Part shown: positions 53,182-61,555 of the stretch, piece by piece
How the letters are laid out: the number at the start of each line of letters is the position of its first letter
How positions within the stretch are numbered: the first letter of the stretch is position 1
NCBI GenBank assembly: GCA_021819205.1
Contig: JAKARV010000012.1
Span: 1 to 61,555 of the forward strand
Length of the DNA: 61,555 bases
Source: Actinomycetes bacterium
GTDB lineage: Bacteria; Actinomycetota; Acidimicrobiia; Acidimicrobiales; Acidimicrobiaceae
Direction of reading: 5' to 3'
Notes under the pieces: model-generated
The model's input: the letters and a program-made list of their open reading frames with translations, nothing else
Told to the model about the DNA's origin: nothing
Database searches by the model: none
Made by a program: the position numbers and the translations under genes

Positions 53182-53198
53182 ACAAGGAAGGAGAAACC

Positions 53199-53591
53199 GT
53201 GAGACATCGGATTGGCAAGCTTGCAACAGCCCTGGCCGCGACCGGCCTGCTGGGAGCGGGTGCCTACGCCTTCACCGCGGCAAACTACGTACCGGTCTCG
53301 TACGCGGGCGCCGGAACCGCGGCGATCAACGGCTATGTGGTCAGCGGCATTACCTACGGGCTGAGCCCGCATGGCAACTTTATCAAAACGGTCTCATTCA
53401 CGTTGAATGCCCCCGCCACGACGGTCGACGTTGGGATCGATCCTGGACCCCCGCCTCCACCCCCGCCTGGTCCGCCAATGGTGTGGCTGAGCTGTACCAC
53501 GGCTAACCACCTGAGCTTCGTTTGCACGGCCCCTGGACCCGGAGTACCGATCCTTGGCGCCGACTCGCTGCAGGTGAATGCGGCCCAGTAG
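53199..53591 (+). CDS. SipW-dependent type secreted surface protein
   Basis: 130 residues from a GTG with AAGGAAGGAG upstream. The N terminus RIGKLATALAATGLLGAGAY is a signal peptide of the SipW-dependent (TasA/camelysin-like) type. The mature start FTAANYVPVSYAGAGTAAI, then NGYVVSGITYGLSPHGNFIK, matches small actinobacterial proteins of that class. A Pro-run (about residues 85-97) and two Cys (SCTTAN, FVCTAPG) follow. Such proteins form surface fibres or a biofilm matrix. The signal peptidase gene that would process it starts about 190 bp downstream. Confidence 0.8.
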   Translation: MRHRIGKLATALAATGLLGAGAYAFTAANYVPVSYAGAGTAAINGYVVSGITYGLSPHGNFIKTVSFTLNAPATTVDVGIDPGPPPPPPPGPPMVWLSCTTANHLSFVCTAPGPGVPILGADSLQVNAAQ

Positions 53592-53778
53592 GCATATCGA
53601 CGATGGGGAGTGCGCGGTTCCGGCGATTCATAGCTAGGGGCACGAGGGCGTTGTTGCCTTTCGACGCAGCAGCGGACTCTTCGGTGCTATCCGGGGCATG
53701 GCAACGGCAACCTGTCGCTCTCCCCATCGCATCTTGGTTCCGGCTCCTCGCCGGTGGCATCGCAACCGGGGCCGGGTC

Positions 53779-55410
53779 GTGAGCACGCGGCGGCGAAAGA
53801 GAGTCCGGCTCTGGCCAGGTGGCCCGTTCTCGCTTCTAGCCGCAAGCGCGATTTTGGCCCTCTGGGCCGGGTGGCTGGCCTTCGCTCCTGTAGGCCTTGG
53901 AGGCTCGCTCTACTATCTGGAGACCGAGGGGCCGAGCATGTTGCCGCTCTTTCACCCTGGTGACCTCGCGATTGTCAGGAGGGGTGGCCCTTACCGGATT
54001 GGCGAGATCGTCCTCTACCGCTACCCGAAGCTCGGAGTTTTCCTGCACCGGATAGTTGGCGTGAGCGGCGGTCGATTTCTTATGAAAGGAGACCACAATG
54101 CCTATATCGATCCCTACCATCCGCTTCCATCGGACGTTCTCGGCCACCTTTGGTTCCACGTTCGTGGTGCCGGGGTGGTACTTTCGTGGTTCCACGATCC
54201 CAGTATCACGGTCGGCATCGCGGTGGCAGTTGGCGCGGGGCTCCTGGTAATGCCGTACCTCTTTAAAGACCCGCGCAAAGAGGACGCCAGCAGGAGGCGT
54301 CGCATTAAGCGCCCGTTGCCGCTTCTTCTTCTTGGACCCACCGGAGTTGTTGTGGCTACCGTGGTGCTGGTCGTGCTGTTGGCGAGCGGCGTATTCGCTG
54401 TTTTTGCCTTTTCTGCCCGTTCAACCTCGGTGAGGGCGATTCCGGAACGCTTCACTCAATCGGGGAGCTTCTCATATAGCGCCACTGGACCGGCATCGGT
54501 CTACCCTGGCGGAAGGGTCTCCAACGGAGAGCCGGTGTTCCAGAAGATCATTCCCTCTGTCAACTTCCGCTTCGCGTATCACCTGGCCGCCCCGCAGGCG
54601 GCGTCTATAACTGGCACCATCTCTCTGAGGGCAATTTTGAGCGAACCCGACGGCTGGTCGGACACCCTCGTACTCGCACCGCCGACCCACTTCAGCGGCG
54701 ACCGTGGAGTAGTAGCCGGGATGGTAAGCCTGTCCCAAGTTGATGGCGTGCTGTCGTCGCTTGGCCAGGCGATTGGGGTGTCGGGAACCCCGGGTGCCAA
54801 TCTCTCTATCGTCCCTCGCGTGGCCGTTGCCGGCAAACTTGCCGGGAGCAAATTCTCGCAGAGCTTCTCGCCTGCACTCCCCTTCACGGTCGACTCGGTT
54901 GAGATAAGTTTGGGGCAGTCGAGCCAGACGGGTACGGCAACTGCAGCGAACTTCAATCCCGCCAGTACCGGAGTGGTATACGCTTACACCTCCGTTCCCG
55001 CCCGAATCGGCACGCTTGGCGTGCATGTGACGGTTGCCGCAGGGCGGCAGCTAGCCGTGGCCGGCGGTGTCGTCGGGTTTCTTCTCGCCCTGGTCCTTGC
55101 CGCCATGTACCGGCTAGCCAACACCGAGCCGGAGGCCGAGAGGATCCTCTCGCGCTACCGGTCTGTCCTTGTGGAGGCGAAGGGATCGGGGATCGACTCC
55201 CTGAAGTCTCCGGTAGCGGTCGCGAGCATGGAGGAGCTGGTACGGCTGGCCAATCAGGAGGGCATGCCCGTCTTGCACTGGGTGGATTCCGAAGGCACGC
55301 ACCGTTTTGTGGTAATGGCCTACGGGATCGGTTACTTGTACACCTGTGGAGGCGCACCCGCAATCGAGGAAGTGGCACAAGACTCGCAGAGTCAATTAGC
55401 GGAGAACTAG
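53779..55410 (+). CDS. S26 signal peptidase (SipW/ER type) fused to DUF5305-like domain
   Basis: 543 residues from a GTG at 53779; the frame is open upstream to 53698. After one membrane helix, the peptidase has Ser53 (TEGPSMLPLFHPGD) and His90 in place of Lys (FLHRIVGVSGG), the Ser-His pair of SipW and ER-type enzymes. The KGDHNAYIDP block follows. Two more helices lead to an extracytoplasmic region of about 240 residues (SFSYSATGPASVYPGG, VNFRFAYHL) resembling DUF5305, then a last helix and a cytoplasmic tail. It probably matures the small secreted protein before it and may also assemble or anchor it. Confidence 0.82.
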   Translation: MSTRRRKRVRLWPGGPFSLLAASAILALWAGWLAFAPVGLGGSLYYLETEGPSMLPLFHPGDLAIVRRGGPYRIGEIVLYRYPKLGVFLHRIVGVSGGRFLMKGDHNAYIDPYHPLPSDVLGHLWFHVRGAGVVLSWFHDPSITVGIAVAVGAGLLVMPYLFKDPRKEDASRRRRIKRPLPLLLLGPTGVVVATVVLVVLLASGVFAVFAFSARSTSVRAIPERFTQSGSFSYSATGPASVYPGGRVSNGEPVFQKIIPSVNFRFAYHLAAPQAASITGTISLRAILSEPDGWSDTLVLAPPTHFSGDRGVVAGMVSLSQVDGVLSSLGQAIGVSGTPGANLSIVPRVAVAGKLAGSKFSQSFSPALPFTVDSVEISLGQSSQTGTATAANFNPASTGVVYAYTSVPARIGTLGVHVTVAAGRQLAVAGGVVGFLLALVLAAMYRLANTEPEAERILSRYRSVLVEAKGSGIDSLKSPVAVASMEELVRLANQEGMPVLHWVDSEGTHRFVVMAYGIGYLYTCGGAPAIEEVAQDSQSQLAEN

Positions 55411-55551
55411 CTTGCGTCGAACGCTGGTTTAGCGCCGGGAAGGCTTGTTGCTGAGGCGTACAGACTCTAACTGATCCAGCCGCAAAATCTGCTTCAATTG
55501 GCAGCTTGGCGCTTTTCAGCCTTCAAGCCGTGGAGTGCGAAAGGACGCTCT

Positions 55552-55569
55552 TTATACCAGTTTGTATAA
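55552..55569. promoter_or_regulatory. Perfect palindrome upstream of kinase gene
   Basis: TTATACCAGTTTGTATAA: arms TTATAC/GTATAA with a 6-bp centre, about 90 bp before the kinase start. A TACAAT at 55593-55598 downstream may be the -10 element, placing the palindrome over or upstream of the -35 region. A candidate operator. Confidence 0.6.
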
Positions 55570-55659
55570 GAGACCCGGAGGTGGCGGTGTGATACAATCG
55601 CTGCATGCGGCGGTTCACGTTTGGCAGAGGGGACTACTCTGCGAACCCGGGACAGGAAA

Positions 55660-57327
55660 GTGAACCCGAGCACCGGTGAGTTCGGCAGGTCCCACGGGCT
55701 CTTTAGGGAGGTAAAGCGGCTAGTCCCCGTTCCACCTAGGGCACCGTACCGGGGCTTTGACCGCCGCAAGCGCGGATCTGCCGAGATGACGGCAAAATCT
55801 GCGCGGAGGCTGCAGCTGCGCGTGGCGTTGGCGGCCTGTGTGGTTATCGGAGCCTCTTTCGGGTTTTACCTGCTTACTTTCGTGGTGTTGAAAGTGGTAA
55901 ATCCGCTCAAAATCGACGCCATAGCCGATATGACCGAGACGGCTTTCATGCTATTTGCGACGCTTGCCGCTGTCTCGGCTTTGATAGCGAAGCGGCTAAC
56001 CGGCCACGTAGAACCGATGTTTTTTGGTGTGGGGGTAGCGCTAACCTTTGTGCTCTCTCCCCTCGCCTACGGTGTTCCACCGGCGTTCCATCACATTGAC
56101 ACGCAATGGATAGAGACCTCCTCCGTGATCGGAACGTCGATGCTGGTGATTGGTGTGGCATTGATGGCGCTGGCTCCTTTGTGGCCGCAAGTGGATTCCA
56201 AGTTTTCACTCCTGCGCCTGCTTCTCGTCATCGCCGTCGGCATCGGTGGCCTGTGCATCATCCTCTCCGTGTTCGCGGGTATCGACGCTAGGTACATCCC
56301 GGGGATGTCTCCGGTCATGCTCGGAAGTAGCTTCGCCGGGGAGCCAGCACCGCTGAACGACATTGCGGGCGCGCCGTGGCTGGCGCTGGCCGCCTTGTAC
56401 CTGTGGAGAGGGAGACTGCCCGCTGGATCCAGGAGGGCGTGGACTGGAGCTTCGTTTGCACTGATCGGTGCGGCGTTCTATGGGCATCTCACTGTTCCTG
56501 CTGGTCCTTCGGCCGGCATGTTGGAGGCGTTTCTGGTGACCGGCGGCCAGATCCTGCTTTTGGTGGGGTCGGTATCGGCGCTCGATGTGAGTTTGGAAGT
56601 GAACGAACGGGAGTTGCGCGAAGCCGAGACCGCCCGGAAAAGCCTGGAGATATCCCAGGAGGCGTCGTCCGAAAGTTCGCAGCGCTACCTTCACGACCTG
56701 AGATCTTCGGTTGCCGGCGTCTCGCTGCTGCTTGAGTCGCTGGCGACCGAGAAAACATTGCTTTTCGACGTGACCGGAAGAGGTGCAAGCCGAGCCGATG
56801 AGCTTATCAAAGCGGAGGTTCGGAAAATGCGTGCCATGGCCCGAAAGGGTCCGTCGATAGCCGAGTTTGACCTTGGGGAGACGCTTGGCCGTTGGGTGAG
56901 GGAACGCGGCGCTTTTGCCAGGATCACTTTTGACATTCCGGTAGAAGAGATCGTGTCCGCTCCGCGCGAGCTGCTGCTTGATGTGCTTGCACTGCTTATG
57001 CGCGAAGCGAGCTGGTGTGCGAATGGCGGCGAGGCACCAGAGGTGCTCATGCGCGCGAAGGAAGCCGGGGAACGAGTGTTTCTCGAGGTTCGGTGGGCTG
57101 GGGCCGCAAGCGGATCGCAATCGGAGGTTCATCAAACTGCTGCCGAAAGATCGCTTTGGCGCTGGCAGGTCGGGCAACTTAATGTGTCTCCGGTTCTTCT
57201 CGAGGCTTGCGTGCGCGCACTTGGCGTGCACGGCGCGGAGATGTGGCCGCTCGAAGATGGGGTTGCCTTCGCTCTGCAAACAGCTTCTGGGATTGGCAAG
57301 ATGGCGTCCGCGGGTACGCAGGGCTAG
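55660..57327 (+). CDS. Membrane histidine kinase-like protein with divergent ATPase
   Basis: 555 residues. There are seven or eight membrane helices between about residues 50 and 310, of the 7TM sensor kind. A coiled coil follows, then a DHp-like helix with His345 in SQRYLHDLRSSVAGVSLLLE. The expected ATPase domain is weak: the N-box position reads LLMREASWCANGG, and no clear G boxes are seen. It may act as a non-canonical kinase or a phosphatase. A GTG at 55660 has ACAGGA upstream; TTG 55621 and ATG 55786 are alternatives. The NarL-type regulator follows 35 bp later. Confidence 0.75.
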   Translation: MNPSTGEFGRSHGLFREVKRLVPVPPRAPYRGFDRRKRGSAEMTAKSARRLQLRVALAACVVIGASFGFYLLTFVVLKVVNPLKIDAIADMTETAFMLFATLAAVSALIAKRLTGHVEPMFFGVGVALTFVLSPLAYGVPPAFHHIDTQWIETSSVIGTSMLVIGVALMALAPLWPQVDSKFSLLRLLLVIAVGIGGLCIILSVFAGIDARYIPGMSPVMLGSSFAGEPAPLNDIAGAPWLALAALYLWRGRLPAGSRRAWTGASFALIGAAFYGHLTVPAGPSAGMLEAFLVTGGQILLLVGSVSALDVSLEVNERELREAETARKSLEISQEASSESSQRYLHDLRSSVAGVSLLLESLATEKTLLFDVTGRGASRADELIKAEVRKMRAMARKGPSIAEFDLGETLGRWVRERGAFARITFDIPVEEIVSAPRELLLDVLALLMREASWCANGGEAPEVLMRAKEAGERVFLEVRWAGAASGSQSEVHQTAAERSLWRWQVGQLNVSPVLLEACVRALGVHGAEMWPLEDGVAFALQTASGIGKMASAGTQG

Positions 57328-57362
57328 AACTCAAGGAGATGTAGGCGAACAGGAGGTCGCTG

Positions 57363-58205
57363 ATGAAGACCGATTTGCGCAACGAAAGCGGATACCGCTG
57401 GGAAGTCGAAAAAGGCCAGCCAAAGGTGCTGCTGATCGAGGACCATGAGCTGGTCGCGGTGAGCCTCGCCTCAGTCCTTTCCACTCTCGGTTTTGAGGTT
57501 AGAGCCGATTTCGGGTTTGAGAAGGCTTCCGTGATGGCGCTCGCCGCGGCTTTTCGTCCCGATGTGGTTCTGCTCGACCTGATCCTTGGAGACTCCGGCA
57601 TTGACTCTATCGACCTGATCGGCTTGCTCTCGGCCGTTGGCGCTTCGGTAGTCGTAGTCTCCGGGGTGACCGACCGGTTGCACCTTGGACGTGCGGCAAG
57701 GGCCGGGGCCTTAGCCATTGTGTCGAAGGGAGCCCCGCTGATCGAGCTGGTCGAGGCGATAAGGGGCTGCCTCGCCGGCACCCCGCCAGGAGCGGTAGCC
57801 AGGATGGAGCTGCTGCAGGAGCTGGATGAACACGAGGCTAAATCCAGAAACAAGTTTCAAGTGTTCGAACCGCTCACCCGGCGGGAACGCGAGGTGCTGG
57901 TCATGCTGGCCAGCGGGATGTCGCCAAAGGGGATCGCACAAATTTCCCACCTGAAAGTGGGAACGATTCGGTCGCAGATTCACTCCATATTGGCGAAACT
58001 TGACGTGGAGAGCCAACGCGAGGCGATCTCCCTCGCCTTCAGGTCGGGATGGCTTGACAACGTTGGCATTCGGGACAACAACAAAATCGGTTTGCCCGCA
58101 CGTGACGCAAGTGCAACCTTGCCGTCGAACGCCACCGGCGGGCGGCCGGTTGTCGAAAGGCATGGCGAGCACAGTATTCAATTGGGGCCGACATCGCGCC
58201 GATGA
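57363..58205 (+). CDS. NarL/LuxR-type response regulator
   Basis: 280 residues. The receiver has E26-D27 (LLIEDHELVAVSLAS), phospho-acceptor Asp72 (VVLLDLILGD) and Lys in AIVSKGAP. The LuxR HTH is LTRREREVLVMLASGMSPKG then IAQISHLKVGTIRSQIHSI. A tail of about 45 extra residues after the HTH is unlike the family. AGGAGG lies seven bases upstream of the ATG. Partner of the preceding kinase; the next gene downstream is the second c-di-GMP enzyme. Confidence 0.92.
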   Translation: MKTDLRNESGYRWEVEKGQPKVLLIEDHELVAVSLASVLSTLGFEVRADFGFEKASVMALAAAFRPDVVLLDLILGDSGIDSIDLIGLLSAVGASVVVVSGVTDRLHLGRAARAGALAIVSKGAPLIELVEAIRGCLAGTPPGAVARMELLQELDEHEAKSRNKFQVFEPLTRREREVLVMLASGMSPKGIAQISHLKVGTIRSQIHSILAKLDVESQREAISLAFRSGWLDNVGIRDNNKIGLPARDASATLPSNATGGRPVVERHGEHSIQLGPTSRR

Positions 58206-58369
58206 CTATGAAGCAACTATGGACACTTGTGCTGGAAATGGATCAAGAGTTTGCGGACTCCGTGACCGAAGCGGATCGGCACGGACATCAGCCTTGCTCT
58301 TTCGCAGGTCCCGTCATTGCCAGGAATCTACGCTGGCTTTGACCGCTTTTGCCGTTCGGAAGGACTTCC

Positions 58370-61051
58370 GTGCGATCCGATAGCCAACCCGCCGGCCACT
58401 CCTGGGTTTGGGTCAAGCTGCATGCGGCCTTGAACCCTTGGTTCAGTCCGCAGGACGTGTCGTTGCGGCAGCTGGAGTCGCGGATCTGGCCCGGACGGCT
58501 GGCGATAATCTTGGCGACATCGGTGGCATACGCCCTGGGCCACAGCAGGGCGGAGGTTGGTCTCCTGCTCCCGGTGGGAGTGGTGTACCTGGGGGCCTAC
58601 GCGATGCTCCGGTTGAGCAAGCTCCGCTGCCCCGCCTTCTGCCTCCTGCTATTCTTGCTCGATCTCGTCGCGATAACGGTGGCGGTGGTGCTGTCGGGCG
58701 GCGTTGAGAGCATCTTCCTCTTCCTCTATGCCTTCCCGGTTCTGGTGATGGCCATCCTCCGGGGTACCTTTAGTGGAGCACTTTTGGCAACTATTGCGCT
58801 TGCAATGTTTGCTTCAGCGGTGGGGGTAGGGCAACTCCTGGGTTTGGAGGCGCCGGATACGGTGGGGCTCGTTGCGTTGCTGTACGGTTTGGTGACCTTG
58901 GCCGGCGTCATCCACAGCACCCTCCAGCGAAGAGAGTCGGCGTTAAACGAGCTTTTGATCGCGCTCCATCAGGGATTGGCGTCGATTATCGACGATGATT
59001 CGATAGCTGATCTCCTGGAGAAAACGCTGAAGCTCGGCATCCGTCTTGTTGGTGCTCGACAGGGGGCAGTTGCGCTTTGGAACGAGCACGGTGAAATGCT
59101 CAATTGGTTTGCCTCTGGGCCAGATGTCGAGATCGGCCAGGTTATGCCGCTTCTCGAGGCGATGAGGAGCTCACAGCAGTTGGTCCGCATCCAGGCCACC
59201 TCGCTGCACAACCGAACCGCTGCGCTGGGGGAAGCGCCGAATCTGGATATCGGCCTCCAAATCCCCTTTGTGGCTCTTGGATCTTGGACCGGTGGCTACC
59301 TCTTCCTGGGGAAGGAGTCGGGGCAGACTTACACGCTCCTTGACGAGCAGGTTGTCTCGATGCTTGCCGCCCGCGTGACGACGGCAATCATAAGGAGCAG
59401 GTCGGTCGATCGCCGGCTTGCCGCTTACAACGACCTGCTCAAGATGCTGGTTGCGATCAGCGACACCCGCGAGCAGGCCGGCGGTGGCCATTCGGAGCGC
59501 GTTAGCCGGTATGCGCAGCTGATCGGGAAGGAGGTGGGCCTTGGGGAGGATGAACTCGATGTTGTGGCCACCGCCGGACTGCTCCACGACATCGGCAAGA
59601 TTGGTGTCTCCGACGCGGTCCTCTCGAAGCCGGGTGTCCTTACCGATGACGAGCGCTCCATAGTAATGATGCATTCACAGATCGGCGAGGCCCTGCTTGC
59701 AAACGCCGGTCCACTTGCGCAGGTTGCCTCGCTCGTTCGCGGACACCACGAGCGCTTCGATGGGAAGGGTTACCCTGACGGACTTCGCGGAGATGCGATC
59801 CCGTTGGGCGCACAGATCATTGGTATGGCTGATGCCATCGAATCGATGCTGGTTGACCGCCCCTACCGGGTCGGCATGAGCCGTGCATCGGTGCTCGAGG
59901 AGATTCGCCGGTGCACTGGCACGCAGTTCAGCCCTACCATGGCTGCGGCAGCCGAACGGATGCTGCAATCCGAGGGAGCGGTTGCCAAAATTGGTAGTGA
60001 TACGGATGGTGCCGGCGCATACATAACCATCTCGGATCTCAACGGGATGGTCCAGTCGGCGCGGTGGCGACTGTTCACGAAACTGGCCAGCGAGATCGAC
60101 GTGCTTCTCGACCTGCCGGAGCTTGGAGATCGCCTTCTCAGTTTGTTATGCAGTGAACTCGAGGTTACCGGGGCGTCGCTTGCAACTTTCGATGGCGATC
60201 GCGACCAGCTTCGGATAATCGCTTGGAAAGGAACCCCGGTTTTTCTGCATGTCGGCGACATCCTGCCGCGCGGCGAGGGCATACCGTGGATGGCTATTGA
60301 GCAGGAGAAGCCGGTGATGGTTACCGACGTTACCGGCCATCCGAAGTATGCGGGCATCGCTACCATTGAGACCGGTGCCGCCCTCTACGTTCCCCTCCGA
60401 TCGAGCGCTGGCATCCAGGGAATGGTGACGCTCTACCGCCCGAAGTTGCATGCTTTTGACGCTCATGAGATGGCCTACCTGGAGGCGTTGGCGGTTCCGA
60501 TCGCGGAGCTCCTCACCATCTCCCAACTGCACGCAGAGACCAGGAGGATGGCCATAACCGATCCCCTTACCGGCGCCGGGAGCAGGCGCTTGGGCTTTGA
60601 CCGTCTCCGCGAGGCCTGCGCCCGTTCCGCCAGGAGTTCGAAGGCGTGCGCTGTAATGATGCTCGATCTGGACGGCTTCAAGGGGATAAACGATAGATAC
60701 GGTCATCAGGTTGGGGACGAAGTGTTACGAGGTTCGGTCCTTCAGCTCCGCCAGGAGCTGCGCACGGGGGATACCCTTGCTCGATATGGCGGCGATGAGT
60801 TTCTGGTGATCCTGGAGGATACCTCTGCTGCGGACGTGTTGGCGCTTGTGAACCGGGTTTCGTGCGGTGGATATGGGAGGCGGATTAGGGTAAGTGACCA
60901 GATTTTTGAGCTTCCGTGCTGGTCGGCGGGATATGCCATCTGGTCGGAGGACGGTACGGATCCGGACGAGCTGATTCGGGTTGCCGACGCCCGCCTCTAC
61001 TTCCAGAAGGACGCCCACCGGGCGGCGCGTACATCGCCTCCACCGGCTTGA
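58370..61051 (+). CDS. Membrane GAF/HD-GYP/GAF/GGDEF c-di-GMP enzyme, paralog 2
   Basis: 893 residues from a GTG with AAGGA upstream (TTG 58349 is an alternative). The order is the same as in the gene at 41050: about six membrane helices, GAF, HD-GYP (HD at 406-407; GHHERFDGKGYPDGL), second GAF, GGDEF (807-811) with an RTGD inhibitory site. Both enzymatic motifs look intact. Long stretches match paralog 1 almost word for word (ASEID-LLDLPELGDRLL, EVTGASL, AVPIAELLTIS). The duplicates lie 17 kb apart on the same strand and probably sense different inputs through their GAF and membrane parts. Confidence 0.93.
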   Translation: MRSDSQPAGHSWVWVKLHAALNPWFSPQDVSLRQLESRIWPGRLAIILATSVAYALGHSRAEVGLLLPVGVVYLGAYAMLRLSKLRCPAFCLLLFLLDLVAITVAVVLSGGVESIFLFLYAFPVLVMAILRGTFSGALLATIALAMFASAVGVGQLLGLEAPDTVGLVALLYGLVTLAGVIHSTLQRRESALNELLIALHQGLASIIDDDSIADLLEKTLKLGIRLVGARQGAVALWNEHGEMLNWFASGPDVEIGQVMPLLEAMRSSQQLVRIQATSLHNRTAALGEAPNLDIGLQIPFVALGSWTGGYLFLGKESGQTYTLLDEQVVSMLAARVTTAIIRSRSVDRRLAAYNDLLKMLVAISDTREQAGGGHSERVSRYAQLIGKEVGLGEDELDVVATAGLLHDIGKIGVSDAVLSKPGVLTDDERSIVMMHSQIGEALLANAGPLAQVASLVRGHHERFDGKGYPDGLRGDAIPLGAQIIGMADAIESMLVDRPYRVGMSRASVLEEIRRCTGTQFSPTMAAAAERMLQSEGAVAKIGSDTDGAGAYITISDLNGMVQSARWRLFTKLASEIDVLLDLPELGDRLLSLLCSELEVTGASLATFDGDRDQLRIIAWKGTPVFLHVGDILPRGEGIPWMAIEQEKPVMVTDVTGHPKYAGIATIETGAALYVPLRSSAGIQGMVTLYRPKLHAFDAHEMAYLEALAVPIAELLTISQLHAETRRMAITDPLTGAGSRRLGFDRLREACARSARSSKACAVMMLDLDGFKGINDRYGHQVGDEVLRGSVLQLRQELRTGDTLARYGGDEFLVILEDTSAADVLALVNRVSCGGYGRRIRVSDQIFELPCWSAGYAIWSEDGTDPDELIRVADARLYFQKDAHRAARTSPPPA

Positions 61052-61125
61052 GTTCGCAGAGTTCAAGATCGTCGAAGTCGCAACCGTTTCGCTCACCTCC
61101 CAGAGTCGTCGATGATCTCAGCACA

Positions 61126-61425
61126 ATGACCCGCCAGGTTCGCCACCGAAAGCTGGTTTCGATTGCCCTTCAGGGTGTCCTCCAAGTTGTCGATGCTCTT
61201 GCTGTGCGGATTCTGATTCTGCGTAGGGCTGATACCTGCGTGTCGTGCGGGGGAAACTTGGCAGTAGGTGAGCGAGCGGGATGGGACAGGGCCACGAAGA
61301 GCGTCACCTGTACAGCTTGCCTAAACTCCGCGACGGTAACGACGCAACCCCAAGGTCCAGTGGGTTCAAACCCTGCGGCGCGGATACTCGACCGAGGAAC
61401 TGCGGGCCTATCGGTTGCCCGGTAG
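61126..61425 (+). pseudogene. Zinc-ribbon N-terminal fragment of a NERD-type protein
   Basis: 99 residues from ATG 61126. A zinc ribbon (CVSCGGNLAVGERAGWD, then SVTCTACL) is followed by ILDRGTAGLSVAR, which resembles the linker (DRG-AG-SA-R) ahead of the NERD nuclease-like domain in actinobacterial proteins. A stop comes right there and no NERD domain follows in any frame. It is probably truncated; a stand-alone zinc-ribbon protein is possible. The upstream extension of the frame lies inside the GGDEF gene. Confidence 0.5.
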
Positions 61426-61555
61426 GCGGCTAGCCAGAAGTTACCCCCAAATCCCTGTCCCGTGATCCCCTTCGTGCCCCTGGCATGGAGATTGGCACTC
61501 CTTGAGTCATGATGTGTAGGCATGTAAGTATTTCTGGAGATGCTGGCAGGAATGG

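Larger units (their letters stand above)
51937..53198. other. Gene-poor strip
   Basis: About 1.26 kb with only short unrelated open frames. It contains an exact 17-bp direct repeat (52494 and 52631) and a leader hairpin before the next gene. Codon usage in the open frames is unlike neighbouring genes. It may be decayed accessory DNA. Confidence 0.5.

Overview
The window reads as a high-GC Gram-positive chromosome, most likely an actinobacterium. A deep-branching, acid-tolerant lineage of the Acidimicrobiia type would fit. The evidence is GC-rich coding sequence, GTG and TTG starts, ATGA-coupled operons, a sedolisin-type (S53) acid peptidase, DUF6671 and DUF4143 proteins, a SipW-type signal peptidase and a CP-ATP-grasp/alpha-E/transglutaminase operon. 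The lineage is an inference; no rRNA is present.

Left end (1-3.8 kb): a tRNA-Ala(TGC) lies beside a decayed strip. It holds the N-terminal piece of a tyrosine recombinase, a frameshifted neocarzinostatin-like lipoprotein gene, a DUF4143 AAA ATPase, three tandem 23-bp repeats, two diverged copies of a roughly 75-bp element, and a possible dead HTH gene. It looks like the scar of a mobile element that used the tRNA.

3.8-11.5 kb: a complete Kdp potassium system (kdpA, kdpB, kdpC). KdpD is split in two: the N-terminal KdpD/USP half is on the minus strand, and the membrane-plus-histidine-kinase half is divergent on the plus strand and coupled to kdpE. A strong terminator closes the locus.

11.5-20.9 kb: a secreted Gly/Thr-repeat protein, an S53 peptidase, an ArsR-MFS pair, the CP-ATP-grasp/alpha-E/transglutaminase operon, an Hsp20 gene with promoter and terminator, and a DUF6671 protein.

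20.9-32.4 kb: a translationally coupled 2-oxoacid:acceptor oxidoreductase (GltD-like flavoprotein with its own ferredoxin domain, fused gamma-alpha subunit, beta subunit). It is followed by an amine or polyamine cluster (APC permease, glutamine-synthetase-like ligase, aldehyde dehydrogenase, SDR). A convergent FAD-linked oxidase gene lacks any usual start codon ahead of its conserved N terminus.

32.4-40 kb: a branched-chain amino acid type ABC importer (livH, livM, livG, livF, binding protein), divergent from a CitA/CitB-type two-component pair.

40-48.7 kb: a GAF/HD-GYP/GAF/GGDEF protein, with a possible upstream small ORF and a weak riboswitch-like leader, followed by a soluble chemoreceptor-like protein with a CZB domain. 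Next is a probable NO or redox stress regulon: a Cys-rich HTH regulator, a hemerythrin-like protein, two DUF2249 proteins, a His-rich multi-pass membrane protein and a MIP18/DUF59 protein. Two copies of the palindrome TTCTAGTGTAGACTAGAA (one imperfect) sit at its promoters.

48.7-61.6 kb: a SWIM-SNF2 helicase and a 1.3-kb gene-poor strip. Then comes a surface-fibre-like unit (SipW-dependent small secreted protein plus a signal peptidase fused to a DUF5305-like region). A histidine kinase/NarL regulator pair follows behind a perfect palindrome, then a second paralogous HD-GYP/GGDEF protein and a truncated zinc-ribbon (NERD-type) fragment.
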